Assembly (NCBI GenBank): GCA_951802425.1
Contig: OX637795.1
Location: forward strand, 496,001-560,000
Source of the DNA: Clavaria fumosa
Taxonomy: Eukaryota > Basidiomycota > Agaricomycetes > Agaricales > Clavariaceae
Direction of reading: 5' to 3'
DNA length: 64,000 bases
Under the pieces are notes generated by a model that worked only from the letters and a program-made list of their open reading frames with translations, was not told where the DNA came from and searched no databases. Position numbers and translations under genes: made by a program. Shown here one piece after another: positions 11,513 through 23,652 of this stretch. Position 1 is the stretch's first letter; each line of letters begins with the position of its first letter.

Positions 11513-12474
11513 CCCTCTCTACAGATGTAAATAGTTAAATTATTTAAATTTAAAAAAATTAGCCCCTTTGTCTTTGGGAGGAGCAGGTGACACAGGAGTA
11601 ATACAAATTGTGAGCAGATGTAAGGGGCCAGTGCGAACCGCTCCTTCTTCTTCACCACCACCATCTCCTGTGGCCCCTACCCTCCCCACCCCACTCTGCT
11701 TTCCTGTCCTCCTCTAACTTTGTGCCTGCCGTGCCTGCCCCTCCCTGGCTGGGGTGCCGTGCCTGCCCCTCTCTGGCTGGGGTGTTCTATTTCTCTGCTC
11801 TGGTGCTTTCTCAGACTGAGTGTGGATTTCAGTGAACAAGCCTATTGAGTGTGAAGCCTACCTGCACAGCCTTAGTTTGCTGCTGCCAAACCCTGTTCCT
11901 TTGGAGCAGACTGGGCCTCTTACACTCTGAAGGTGTCACAGTGCTTAAGTTTTGCCTCAGCTTGAGGTTCATTCCTCACTGTTGGCTTTTACTACCTTCT
12001 CACAGTCACTTCCACCTGCCTTGCAGAAAAGGGGTGACACGAGAGGTCAATAAGCATATAACTGACACTGCCTAGCAGTGATTTCCCAAAGACACACTCA
12101 GGAGGGGATTGCAGAGAGTGTCTGGATTCCTGGCTTCCTGGCTTGCTGGTAGAGAGTGGCCAAAGAGGACTGGACCACTGGGTGAAAGAAGAAGACTGAG
12201 AAGTGAAAGAAGAAGAAAGAGTAGAGCAGTCTAAGAGGACAGGACTGCTGGTGAAAGACGAAGACTCAGTCTGTGTGCACACGAGGTGCCACTTTCAACA
12301 ATCTTGATCACTTTTGTGTGCAAATCATTGCTCTCTGATTCAAAGGTGTGTTCTACTTGACATGCTGCCATTGCACCTATATTGAACTTGAGTCTGTGCT
12401 TTTCAGACTCTTCTGAAATCTGCCTGCATTTTTTATTTGTATCTATCTTTGTATATTTCCTCCTTTGTCAAAAA
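11513..12474 (+). other. Upstream region of the Helitron B helicase gene
   Basis: About 960 bp without a supported gene. It opens with a segment shared with 8038-8125 (GTAAATAGT, an AT-rich run, then AGGAGCAGGTGACACAGGAG). A GCCTGCCCCTCYCTGGCTGGGGTG unit occurs twice around 11730-11785. The stretch just before the start codon is T-rich (TTTATTTGTATCTATC), probably the promoter and leader. No capture of a known host gene could be recognised. Confidence 0.5.
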
Positions 12475-14123
12475 ATGTAAGTGTCACTTTGATCTTAACT
12501 TCTGGCCAAGTCTTGACTATCTTTGGAAGGTCTGTAACTCCTCCTAATACACCTGAAATGGCCAGAGCTGCACTCCGAGAAATCCAGCGGCAAGCCAGGA
12601 TGTTAGAAAGGGAGTTGGAGACATACCCAGACAGAGGGCATCATCCAAGGACAGTTCTGAGTGGAGGAGAACTTGCAGCACAATATGCTGTGCTACCACC
12701 CCACCCAGGTCCATCAATCCTTCGACATTCAGCTCCTGTCCTTCCACCTGCACTGCCACCTCAAGGGCCACCTCATCAGGATCTGCAGCCTATTCATCAG
12801 CCATTCCCTTTGTCAAGAAGACCATTCAATAGGAATGACCTGGTGCAGAGATCTGACCTTGGCTCTATGAACATTCCCTGTCCATCATGTGGAGCCTTGC
12901 ACTGGATATCAGAGAAACTGGTCAATTCACCCAACCACTTCCCTAAGTTTGGGATGTGCTGTTACAGTGGCAAAATCTTCATACCCCTCCTGCAGCCTCT
13001 ACCTCCTGAATTGCATCAGCTCTATCATGGCCAAGATAACATTTCCAAGGCCTTCAGAAAGAATATCAGGAGGTACAATAATGCTCTGGCCATGACTTCT
13101 GTTGGTCAGAGTCCTGGAATTAGGCTTGGGGTGGATAATTCCCTCAATGATGGTCATGGTCCCAAAGTTTACAAGGTCAAGGGAGCTCTGCATCACATTG
13201 CTGGATCTCTCATTTCAAATCCTGGAGTTGCGCCTGCTTTTGCCCAACTCTACATCTATGATCCTATGGAAGCTCTAGACCATCGCATGGCATCCCAATA
13301 CAACACTGGGTTGGACAGGTATACAATGCAGACCTTGCAGAACATTCTGTACAGGACCCATCCTTCTGTGGCAATCTTCAAGCAAGCATATCAGCAGCTG
13401 AGGAATATCACTGCAGAGCAGTCCTTGGTGCACTCCACATACCCTGAAATTGATCAGCTCCCCAACCCTCCTGACAACTACTTTTGTGAGAGGATGCTGC
13501 TCACTGCCAGAAATGAGGATGTACACAGGATCAATGCTCATGTCCTGCAAAGCTTTCCTGGAGATGCACAAACATTTATCTGTGCAGACTCTATTGAATC
13601 AAGAGGTGATGAGCAGGACTCAATCCTATACCCTGTGGAGTACCTCAATGCCATCAATGCTTCTGGGCTTCCCTTAGCTGAATTGACTCTGAAGCTTGGC
13701 TGTCCTTTAATGATCTTGAGGAACCTCAATCCTGGCCAAGGGGTGTGCAATGGGACCAGAGGGATCTTGACCAAGATGACCAGGAGGGTGCTTGAGGTCA
13801 GACTTTTGAGTGGAGACAATGCTGGGCAGTGCATCCTTATACCTCGCATTACTCTCTCTCCATCAGACCTCCAGCTCCCATTTCAGCTTCGTCAATGTCA
13901 GTTCCCTGTCTGTGTTGCCTTTGCCATGACCATCAACAAGTCTCAAGGGCAATCAGTGAAGCATGTTGGATTGGCTCTGCAGACTCCTGTCTTCACTCAT
14001 GGACAGTTTTATGTGGCAGTATCAAGGGTGACATCTGTGAATAGGATTAAGGCCATTTGGACTCATACTTCCCCCCAGCCTGTAACCAAAAACATTGTAT
14101 ATACTGAAGTATTGTTGGACTGA
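12475..14123 (+). CDS. Helitron RepHel, internal deletion derivative (N-terminus fused to helicase C-terminus)
   Basis: Encodes 531 residues if exons 12475-12476 and 12530-14123 are joined. The start codon is split by a 53-bp intron: AT, then GTAAGT...GGAAG, then G, giving MSVTPPNTP. The same split start gives MSEPPPNTP in Helitron C. The N-terminal part has a cysteine/histidine cluster (CPSC...H...CC, about residues 125-165) and the conserved RRYNNALAMTSVG segment. After about residue 315 it jumps to the C-terminal Pif1-like helicase region (PVEYLNAINASGLPL, NGTRGIL, CVAFAMTINKSQGQS, YVAVSRV). The HUH Rep domain and Walker A/B motifs present in Helitron C are missing, yet the frame stays open. 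It cannot be a working transposase alone. Whether it is expressed, perhaps as a competitor, is unknown. Confidence 0.85.
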
Positions 14124-14426
14124 TAGCCATGCCATATATTTCTCTTTTTCTTTTTAAAATACTTAACTACAGATCTCAACAACCACCTACTTGCTGACCA
14201 ATTTTATGTAATAAATTTATGTAATCTGCTTATAGTTCAATAACCACTCATCAGATTTGGAGGTGTGGGAATGAAAATTCCCATGTCAACAAAGACTACA
14301 ATACTGAAATATTCATAGCTCAGCAACCACTGGGCCAATCTTCACCAATTTTTTTAAGGGTATCTCTACACCACTCTACTAACATTTTCTCTTCCTCCTT
14401 GCAGTGTCTGCAAGGGTTTTTGCTAG
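14124..14426 (+). repeat. Helitron B 3' flank and terminus
   Basis: Noncoding sequence from the helicase stop to the 3' end, with the conserved AGCAACCACTGGGCCAATCT block, the CTTGCA-GTGTC-TGCAAG stem-loop (about 14398-14413) and GGGTTTTTGCTAG. Confidence 0.85.
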
Positions 14427-15715
14427 TCTATATATTAAATGAGCATGGTCCTGTGGCTGTGTGAAATGTTACCTAATATTGGTCAGCAATTTTACAGTGC
14501 GAAGTTTTGCCAATTTCAAACTCAGCACCATTCACTGGCAATACTTGACCATGACAGAGGTATCACTTCTCAACAACCACTGAATGAAATTTGTTCAAAT
14601 TTTGATAGGTTATAGATGCCTATTAGTATGGCTTAGAATAATATTTTCAAGATTTTATCGTTTGAATTGCAGGCGTGGGAGCAAATCCGCGTCGTGCCAA
14701 TTTTAAACTCCGATGTTTCAAGATGTTGCACTGAGTACCCTTCTATAGCTATATCTCAGCAACCACTACATGGATTGTCACCAAAGTTTGAGGGTAGATG
14801 GGTTGCTATGAGTTGTGTCTACTGTAATATTTGCATGAATTTATATAATTTAATGGATGTGCCAGAAAGCGAAAATGTGGTTGTTACACTCAGGAGTTCT
14901 TTTGGTAGGAGTGAGGGGGCTGCTTCATACTTCTTTGACTATAGCTCAATGACAACTGAACAGAATCACACCAAACTTTGGGTCTATATAGCTATATGTC
15001 CTTAGTATCTACTATAATATTTACACAAATTTAGCTAACTTACAAGCTTGCCAAAATATCGCTCAATAGTCACTTACCACTTCAGCCCAACATTGTTGAG
15101 GCTATATCTCAAGAACCCCTGGATGAAATTGCACCAAAATTTGACAGATTGATTACACATATAGGATCTACCTGCAGTTAAATTTTCAGGTCATTTACTT
15201 TAGCGGTTCACGAGATCTGAGTTATTCACGACATATCGCTATATTGACCCAGGCTCTTACCTGGGACTGGCTTTCCTACCATGTAGGGGGGTGAAGATAG
15301 AGCCCCCCTACAAAAAGGATCATTTGCGCTCTTACTACTGTTAGTACTACTTCTAACCTACATGGTGAGGTTGTATTGACTGTTGATGGTTACAGATTGT
15401 GCTCTGCATCATCTATTAACTTCGACTATTACTGTGGGCTTTGAACAAATTGAACTGTGGGCTTTATTAGAGTGTGGGCTTTAAAACAACAGTTAGTACT
15501 ACTTCAAAGTAATGTTTTGGAGTTGTATTAACTTTGATCCATTAGATAAATTTGAGTGTGGGCTTTGAAGCTGAAGTCAGTCCTATCCTAAACTTATATG
15601 CTGGAGTTGTATTGACAGTTAATCCTTAGAAGTTGGACTGGGCCCTGATATATTACACTTGAACTGGGCTTGCAATACAATTTTCTCTTCCTGTGTTGCT
15701 TGCATATAACACACC

Positions 15716-18700
15716 ATGTGAGTGCATTCTTGGGCAAAGTATTTGTGCTGTTTTGACCCTTTCTACAGGTCAGAACCTCCTCCAAATACTCCTCAACGTG
15801 CAAGGATTGCACTAAGGGAATTAGAACGAGCTGCCAGGGAACTAGGGAGTCCCCCAAGACAAAGGGCAGCAAGAAATCCTGGAGCACAACCCCTTCCCCC
15901 TCCAATGCCTTTGTTATTTAGGGAGGCAAGGGCTCACAACCAGCACAACCAAAATGCTGCAGATCCATTTGCAGTGGCTGTCCTTCAGCCTAATGCAAGG
16001 CAGTATCACCACCTCCCTGCAGCTCTTGCTGCACAATTGGCTCAGTTACAACAAGTGCCAGCAGCACCACCACGAGGACGTAATCCTATACAAATCCTGC
16101 CAGTTAATGCTGCTGCTGCACCCATTCAGCCTGCTAGGATTTTACCTCCAGCACGCAGACCATTCAATAAAGAAGACATTCAGATCTTCAATCTAGGGCC
16201 CATGAATGTAATCTGCCCATCCTGCAAAGCCCTGCATTGGATGGTGGAGAAATTAAGCTCATCATCTCAAGTTAGACCTCAGTTTGGGATGTGCTGCTTC
16301 AGTGGCAAGCTTGATCTGCCACTGCTCCATCCTCTGCCTAGAGAGCTCCAGGCCCTATACCATGGTCAAGATGATCAGGCAAAAAAGTTCAGGAAGGATA
16401 TACGCCGCTACAACAATGCTCTGGCAATGACATCTGTTGGACAAAGCCCAGGAGTAAGGCTTGGGATAGATCAAGCCATTAATAATGGAGGTGGGCCATG
16501 GCTTTACAAAGTCAAAGGTGCTCTCCACCATATTTCTGGCTCCTTGGTTCCCAACCCTGGCAGCACTCCAAGTTTTGCTCAACTGTACATCTATGATCCA
16601 ACTGAAGCTTTGGATCATCGAATGGCATCTCGCTATAACTCTGGATTAGACAGGACTACCATGCAGATCCTGCAAGATGTACTTCATAGACGTCATCCTT
16701 CTGTGGCCATGTTCAAGCAGGCACATGAGCAACTCAGAGACCTTGCTCCTAACCAGGAATACAAGATTGGCCTGCGATTTGACAAGGAATGTGATAGGAG
16801 AAGGTACAACCTACCATCTGCCACTTCCAATGAAATTGCAATCATTATTCCTGGGGATGGTGATCAAGCTCTGCAGCCAAGGGACATTGTGTTGTTTTAC
16901 AGAGGAGGGGGGTTGAGGCAAATCAATGAGATGAACCCTATATATCACTCATTGCATTTTGTTCTCCTCTTTCCAACTGGACAACTTAGCTGGCATCCTA
17001 GGCTGGAATTCAGAGCTGCTGGAGGAGTGGCAGAGGTTGAAGAGGGTGGAGAAGCATTGCTGGCACCTGGGCAGGAGCCTGAAGTCCCTCAGACAGGAAA
17101 TGTGGTGGCAAGACGAGGAAAGCGATCATGCATTTCCCAAGCTGAATACTTCCGATATCGACTCTTCACAAGGCAGAATGAGTCAGATCACATCTTCAGA
17201 GCTGGCCACCTGTTTCAAGAGTTCATTGTTGACGTATGGGCATCATCAGAACAGTCTCGCCTCACCTGGGTATCCAACAATCAAACTGTCCTTCGTGCAG
17301 ACATGTATCAGGGACTGGTGGATGCTGCAGCAAACGCTGATGCAAACCTTGCAGACCTTGGGCAGCGCATTATCCTCCCTTCATCCTTCACTTGCAGTGC
17401 CCGTAATATGATCCAACACTGTCAGGACTCCTTGGCCATCAATCGACATTTTGGTGGGGCAGATCTCTTCATCACTATGACAGCAAACACAAATTGGCAA
17501 GAGGTCAAGGATGCTTTACTTCCAGGACAGACTGCAGCAGATCGACCTGATTTGGTCTGTAGGGTATTTTATGCCAAGGCAGAACAGCTCATCTTTGATC
17601 TCACCAAGAACAAAGTTCTGTCACAAGTGTTGGCTTACATCTGGACAAAGGAGTTTCAGAAACGTGGCCTCCCTCACATGCACATGATTGTCTGCCTTCA
17701 CCCTGATGCCAGAATGCGGACTCCAGAGGATGTGGACACCTTCATATCAGCAGAGTTCCCTGACAAGGACCTGCACCCAGAGCTGTATGAATTGGTGAAG
17801 AAGTATATGGTCCATGGTCCCTGTGGAGCACTTAACCCAAATTCACCTTGCATGGAAAATGGATCATGTACCAAGAACTTCCCAAAGCCATTCAGGGATG
17901 CCACCACAATCTCTGAAGACAGCTACCCATCCTATAGGCATCGTGATGATGGCAGACTTCATGATGTTCGTGGCCACCAAGTGGACAATTGCTGGATTGT
18001 CCCCTACTCTCCATACCTTCTTTACAGGTACCAATGCCATCTCAATGTGGAATGTATAGGCTCTGTCAAGTGCTTCAAGTACATCCACAAGTATATTTAC
18101 AAAGGTCATGACCGAACCACTATGGAGTTTGGGGCTTGCAGGGATGAAGTGAAACAGTACCTGGATGCTCGCTTTGTGAGCGCCCATGAAGGGTGTTGGC
18201 GCCTCTTCATGTTTGACATGCACAAAGAGGTTCCCAATGTTGTTCGGCTGCAAGTGCATCTCCCTGGCCAACAATTAGTTACCTGGGACCCAGCAAACCA
18301 GCAGGACATTCAGCAGGTTATGGATTGTGCTGCAACCAGGGACTCTACACTCACAGCCTACTTCAAGGCAAATGGCAGATACAGGGAAGCTTCACAGCTA
18401 CTCTACCATGAGATCCCTCAAAAGTTCATTTGGGTAGCAAGCAAAAGGGAGTGGAAGCCCAGGCAGAGGGGATTTGCAATTGGACGAATGTACTATGTCA
18501 GTCCCAGTGCTGGGGAAAGGTTTTATCTGCGCACACTACTCAATTGTGTCAAGGTATGTCAATGTGCAAACCTATGGCCCCATCACATTCCTGATTGCTC
18601 TACAGGGTGCAACTTCATTTGATGATCTAAATCCTTCCAAGGGACTATCCACCCTTCCTTCCGTGATGCCTGTTTAGCTCGAGGACTTCTGGAGGATGAT

Positions 18701-20531
18701 GGAGAATGGGTTCAATGCCTCCAAGATGCCAGTGCCATGCAAACAGGCAAACAACTCAGGGCCTTATTTGTGGTCATCCTAAGAGACTGCCAACCTTCCC
18801 AGCCAGCAGAACTGTGGACTCAATTCAAGGCACACATCTGTGACGATCTGAAGCATGGTCTGCGCAGACATGGAGTTGCAGATCCATCAGAGGAACAGGT
18901 TTATGACTATGGCCTTCAACTGATTGACCAGATCCTTGGCCACAGCAACAAGTCCCTCAGGGATTATCCTCCAATGCCACTGTCTCAAATGGATTGGCAA
19001 CAAGTAGTTGGCAATAGGCTTATTGCACAGCACAAGAACTATGATGTGGAGGAGCAGCAGCGATTGGCAGATGAACATGTACCCATGTTGAATGTGGGTC
19101 AGAGGGCAGCCTTTGATCAGATCATGGAGGCAGTCAACAACAACTCTGGCACCAGCTTCTTCCTCAATGGACCAGGAGGTACAGGCAAGACATTTGTGTA
19201 CAACACAATATGTTACACTCTGCGAGCCCAGGGACAGATCATCATCTGTGTTGCTTCCTCTGCCATTGCAGCACTCCTCATCATTGGTGGAAGGACAGCG
19301 CATTCAACCTTCAAAATCCCAATCCTCATCCATGAATCATCAACTTGCGCAATCAAGAAGAACAGCTTTGAAGCTGAGCTTCTGCAATCTGCAGCTATGA
19401 TTATCTGGGATGAGGCACCAATGCAGCATCATCATATTTCTGAGGCTGTGGACAGGACATTGCAGGACATCCGTGGAAGTGATAGGCTATTTGGTGGATT
19501 GACAGTGGTGTTTGGTGGGGACTTCCAACAGACATTGCCTGTTATTGTCAAGGGTTCAAGGCCACAGATTGTTGGGGCCTGTCTACAGCGTTCAGTACTT
19601 TGGAGACACCTTAAAATCCTCAACCTATCTGTCAACATGCGTTTGGGACCAGAGCAGATGGAGCAAGAATTCGGACAGTGGCAGCTTGATGTTGGGCATG
19701 GGAAACATACAGATGACAACTGCAACCTCAAGCTTCCTGAGCACTTCAAGTGTGCCAGCAATACATTGGCCTCCCTGGTTCAATTTGTCTATCCAGGTTA
19801 GTTGGTGTTTTGATAATACATTGGACTCTGTGGCTCAATGCATCCATGCAGGCATTTCAGATCTCCCTCATCCACCTGATCAGTACTTCAACGATCGCAT
19901 GCTCCTCTCTGCATGAAATGAGGATGTTCACAGCATCAATGCCACAGTCCTCAAGGACTTCCCAGGAGAGGAGAGGGTTTACCACAGTGCAGACTCTGTT
20001 GCAGCAGTAGGGGAAGGGGATGAGGGAGAAATGCTCTATCCAGTGGAATACCTCAATTCCATCAATGCATCTGGGCTTCCATTGGCCAAGCTCACTCTTA
20101 AGATTGGCTGCCCAATCATGGTGTTGAGGAATCTGAATCCAGTACAGGGAGTTTGCAATGGGACAAGGGGTATCTTGACAAGGATGTCAAATAGAGTGTT
20201 GGAGGTTCGTCTGTTGAGTGGGGAGCATGCTGGCCAGAAAGTTTTCATCCCTCGCATCACACTTACTCCTTCCGACATCCAAATTCCTTTTGAACTCAAA
20301 CATCGGCAATTCCCTGTGTCTGTGGCCTTTGCCATGACCATCAACAAGAGCCAAGGGCAGTCTGTGAAATATGTGGGATTGGACTTTAGAACTTCTGTGT
20401 TCACCCATGGACAGTTTTATGTTGCTGTTTCACGTGTTACTTCTGTTCAAAGGATTAAAGCAATTTGGGATCACACTGTTACAGAACCTGTTACAAAGAA
20501 TATTGTGTACACTGAAGTACTACTTGACTAA
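15716..20531 (+). pseudogene. Helitron Rep-helicase, one frameshift and one stop
   Basis: The product would nick, unwind and replicate the element by rolling circle. Exons: AT at 15716-15717, then 15769-18553, 18606-19796 and 19852-20531. The start codon is split by an intron as in Helitron B. Features in order: N-terminal Cys/His cluster (CPSCKALHW...CCFSGK); HUH Rep motif GLPHMHMIV at about residue 648; Rep tyrosine/lysine motif YIHKYIYKGHD at about 790; then a helicase with Walker A GPGGTGKT, Walker B IIWDEAP, GGDFQQTLPV, and C-terminal FAMTINKSQGQS. A 1-base frameshift lies near 18630-18645, where the frame must change to read GTIHPSFRDACLARG. An in-frame TGA sits at 19914-19916 in a position occupied by Arg in the Helitron B protein (ARNEDVHRINA). 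Introns at 18554-18605 and 19797-19851 have GT-AG ends. Inactive as it stands. Confidence 0.9.
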
Positions 20532-20842
20532 TGTTTATTGTGACTGGATGAATACTGCTCTATACCACTTTACTTACACTACTTTACTTACAATGTACCT
20601 GTTGACCTTTTGTTTTACATGATACCCAGACTATTTGTGCTATGTGCACTACTTTAATAACAATGTATATATTGGGCTTACAATTGGTGTGATGACCACT
20701 TCTCTTATAAGACTACAAAGCTTAAGTACAAAAATATTTATATCTCAGCAACCACTGGGCCAATATTCACCAAATTTTTAGTATATCTACACCACTCAAC
20801 ATTTCTCTTGCACCTTGCAGTGTCTGCAAGGGTTTTTGCTAG
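20532..20842 (+). repeat. Helitron C 3' flank and terminus
   Basis: Noncoding. Contains AGCAACCACTGGGCCAAT, the stem-loop CTTGCA-GTGTC-TGCAAG and GGGTTTTTGCTAG ending at 20842. The following host bases are TAA, the last two being the target duplication of the next element. Confidence 0.85.
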
Positions 20843-20871
20843 TAACATCAGGAAAAGTGCAAAGTGACTTA

Positions 20872-21660
20872 TGATTACTTAACTTTACTTAGCCATCTTA
20901 AATGTGTGATTAAGACTATCAAGACAGTCTCAGATGACAAAGTTGTCTTGGGGATGTCTTAATTTTTTTATAAATAATGGAATCTAAGACATGATAAGTA
21001 TAACCAAGTAGCCAAGATTATAAGCACCAGATGAAAATAGTACTAAGAGCAAAAAGCCATGGTATAAGAGCTCAAGTGCTATGCCTAAGAAAACATCTGT
21101 CCTAAGACTGTCCAGGCATTAAGATAGTATCTTTCATAAGACCATCCAGAAGTTGAGATGTAATTTTAAGAAATGGTTTCACCCAATCCAAGACCAAATA
21201 AGATGGCTAGATGACAAGCTTGAAACTTAAGAAAATATCTTTTCTAAGACCATCCAGATGTAATTACAAAGAGGAGGGTGCCACCCAATCCAAGACCAAA
21301 TAAGGTGGCAAGTACAGCTCCATCTTTCTCAAGATGACAAGATCTAAACCTAAGAAAATAACTTTTCTAAGACCATCTAGATATTAAGGTAATATCTTTT
21401 CTAAGACCATTCAGATATTAAGGTAATATCTTTTCTAAGACCATTCAGATATTAAGATGTAATTCAATGAAGTGGTGCACCCAAGCCATTGAAGCCAAGA
21501 CCAAGAAGATGACCAGCAGAGTCTTAATCAAATGTCTTAATCTGCTGCATCAGGAAACATCAAATTTTCTTAACCAAACATAGCTGAACTTAGCCAGCTT
21601 AAAGCACCTTAGCCAGCTTGACACAAGTAGCTACATATCAAACAAGACAGCTAAGATGGC
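20872..21660. repeat. Left subterminal TAAGAC repeats of CATCAG-1
   Basis: Dozens of TAAGAC or CTTAGA variants in both orientations, with tandem ATTAAGGTAATATCTTTTCTAAGACCATYCAGAT-type units near 21360-21450. A mirror region lies at 29440-29765. Such subterminal motifs are transposase binding sites in CACTA elements; here that role is inferred. No gene. Confidence 0.7.
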
Positions 21661-22210
21661 TAAGATGTATAAGACAAGCTGCCACTGCCATTGCCACCAC
21701 CATCACCACTGCTACCTCTATTGCCACTGCTGCCACCACTGTCACTGCTTTGCCACTACTGCTGTATTTCTGCCACCATCACTGCTTTGCTGCTGATGCT
21801 GCTGTTGCTGTTGGTCTTAGAATGAATGTTGTCTTAGGTGTAGTGCTTGAGCACCCTTATGGCCAAAGATCCCCACAGTGCAGTCAAAGTTTGTCTGAAC
21901 TGGTCACTGAATCCAAACTTTGGTTCAGTCCTCAGATGTTCACTTCCTCACCTGAACTGAACTTGCAGTTCAGTTCTGGGTTCACTATTAGAGGGTACTG
22001 CCTAATCAGGGTGAGGCTGTGTCAGCATTGCCTGCAGTGTGAAGTGCGAAGTTCCTGCCATTTCAAACTCAGCATGACAACACTGTGGGTTCTCAACAAC
22101 CAATAAACGGATTACCTTCAAATTTTGATAGGATATAAACACTTATTAGGATGGCTTATATTAATATTTTCATGATTTATACACATTTACTGAGGGCACA
22201 GGAACAAATC
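21661..22210. other. CATCAG-1 interior: trinucleotide-rich tract and left part of R1
   Basis: 21670-21810 is rich in CCACTGCTG-like trinucleotides. 22030-22210 resembles R1 of Helitron C (GCGAAGTTC...CAAACTCAGCA, CAAATTTTGATAGG). R1 is cut after GGAACAAATC at 22210 by the Ngaro insertion and resumes at 28357 with CGCGTTGTG. No gene is seen. Confidence 0.6.
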
Positions 22211-22377
22211 TGTCTTGGCTCTGTACTCAGGCCAATGGTGGGAAGGGGCTTAGGTAATAGGATATAAGCAGTGCAATGGTAAACTAGAGGCCGGCTATGG
22301 GTGAGCCGGGACCGGACAAAACGATAAGCTTGTCTGGGCCCAAGCTGGGTGTGCTGGGGGGAGCGACAGGACCGCCC
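22211..22377 (-). repeat. Ngaro split direct repeat B2
   Basis: 167 bp almost identical to 22656-22822; starts (plus strand) TGTCTTGGCTCTGTACTC and ends GCGACAGGACCGCCC. Confidence 0.85.
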
Positions 22378-22430
22378 TGGAACACAAAGCCACCAGCCAC
22401 CAGTGCAACTCCAGGGAGCGGAGGGTGGGT

Positions 22431-22655
22431 AGCGCGAAACGAAGTGGGAGCAAGTGTGGGGGATGGGGTGAGTGATGAGACTGGGGAAGGAGAGGGGGAG
22501 TTTAAGTATGTGCAGAGGGGGTGATGTCATCGGGTGTGCTGAGAGCATCGAGATGTGAAGGATCGCGGGCAGCGAACATGGTTGCACGTGATTGATGAGG
22601 CCTTTCGTTGGCCAAGACATTGTCTTCTTGTCACACTCATGTGACCGAACCCTCC
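22431..22655 (-). repeat. Ngaro split direct repeat A2
   Basis: 225 bp almost identical to 28132-28356; begins AGCGCGAAACGAAGTGGG and ends ACCGAACCCTCC on the plus strand. It joins B1 directly at 22655/22656. Confidence 0.85.
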
Positions 22656-22822
22656 TGTCTTGGCTCTGTACTCAGGCCAATGGTGGGAAGGGGCTTAGGT
22701 AATAGGATATAAGCAGTGCAATGGTAAACTAGAGGCCGGCTATGGGTGAGCCGGGACCGGACAAAACGATAAGCTTGTCTGGGCCCAAGCTGGGTGTGCC
22801 GGGGGGAGCGACAGGACCGCCC
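22656..22822 (-). repeat. Ngaro split direct repeat B1
   Basis: 167-bp copy of 22211-22377, at the 3' end of the coding interior on the minus strand. Confidence 0.85.
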
Positions 22823-23049
22823 AACTACGAGCCGACGGGCGATGACGTGCGGGAGCGGAGACGGCACCCCCTAGCCCGGGAGGGCGCCAGACGGCGAGGA
22901 GAGAAGCCGGCCAGACTCCAACGTGGATCTGGGCCAGCGAGTCACTGACCAAGCGATCTGACGACATCTGGCGGGATTCCTCGCAGAAGCAAGTCCGTTG
23001 TTCCTCCGATGCGGAAGCTATGGCCCGGGTAAACGTACGATTCCCTTCT

Positions 23050-23652
23050 CGTGGCCTAGACAGCGATGCATCAGTCCAGGAGCTTCGTCTTGCTTAGAAA
23101 TCACCACCCCTCGCCCATGCGGTATCCGAACAGGGGCAGGTCGGCAGGGCCATCATTGACCGACAGATGGTTGCTCATTGCCGAGATCGGGTCGCTGGGA
23201 CCGGACTCGAAACAATCAAAATTGAGGCTCCCTGCGAACCGGCGGTCTTAGTCCAGAATAGGCGCAGCGAGCGCGAGCCTCTCCGCGTCGTTACAGCGCC
23301 CAAGTCTGAGCGAGAAATGAACAAAAGGCTGTCATGGCTGCTTCAGGCAGGCGGCATCGAGCGGTTCCCCCTTGTCGCATGTTGCGCACAGTGCAAGGAG
23401 GCGGGCGATGGTTATTGGGTGCAGCGCAGGAGTCACGAGCTGGAAGGGCGCAGGTTCACCACGACCCGCAGGGCCTGCTGCAGACGCGGGCCCAGTGCCC
23501 ATACACCGGCCAGGGCGTTGCGAGCAGTGGAGCCCGAGTAGCGACCCACTCCGATGCAGGCAGTTGACCCTGCGCAGGGATTCCTCTAGCGAAGCACCAC
23601 CTAAGATACAACGCGATGCTGCGGTTGTAGTTGCGACACGTTTTCTGCTCAT
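23050..23652 (-). pseudogene. Ngaro tyrosine recombinase, fragment
   Basis: Minus-strand sequence includes HPITIARLLALCATCDKGEPLDAACL, close in style to the N-terminal part of the tyrosine recombinase of basidiomycete Ngaro elements, where HPIT...PLDAA is common. The conserved R-H-R-Y catalytic residues could not be placed because frames are interrupted. The position is downstream of RNase H, where the recombinase ORF is expected. Confidence 0.5.

Larger units (their letters stand above)
8296..14426 (+). mobile_element. Helitron B, internally deleted RepHel
   Basis: Starts TCTCTTTATTAAACGAG directly after the CTAG of Helitron A and ends hairpin plus GGGTTTTTGCTAG at 14426. The length is 6131 bp. 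It carries the same R1 block and array as Helitron A, then a gene coding for the N-terminal and C-terminal parts of a Helitron helicase. The Rep and most helicase motifs are deleted, so it should depend on another copy for movement. Confidence 0.8.
14427..20842 (+). mobile_element. Helitron C, full-length but decayed RepHel
   Basis: Starts TCTATATATTAAATGAG immediately after the CTAG of Helitron B and ends with hairpin plus GGGTTTTTGCTAG at 20842. The length is 6416 bp. It carries a complete but mutated Rep-helicase gene and no GC-rich array. The first 1.29 kb (14427-15715) is noncoding and contains diverged R1 sequence (14490-14800) and short inverted repeats, for example TGTAGGGGGG / CCCCCCTACA at about 15285-15315. 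Confidence 0.85.

Noticed and set aside
15285..15320. Inverted repeat TGTAGGGGGG / CCCCCCTACA as a TIR or terminator
   Set aside because: Only a short local hairpin in the Helitron C leader; no matching distant copy or target duplication.
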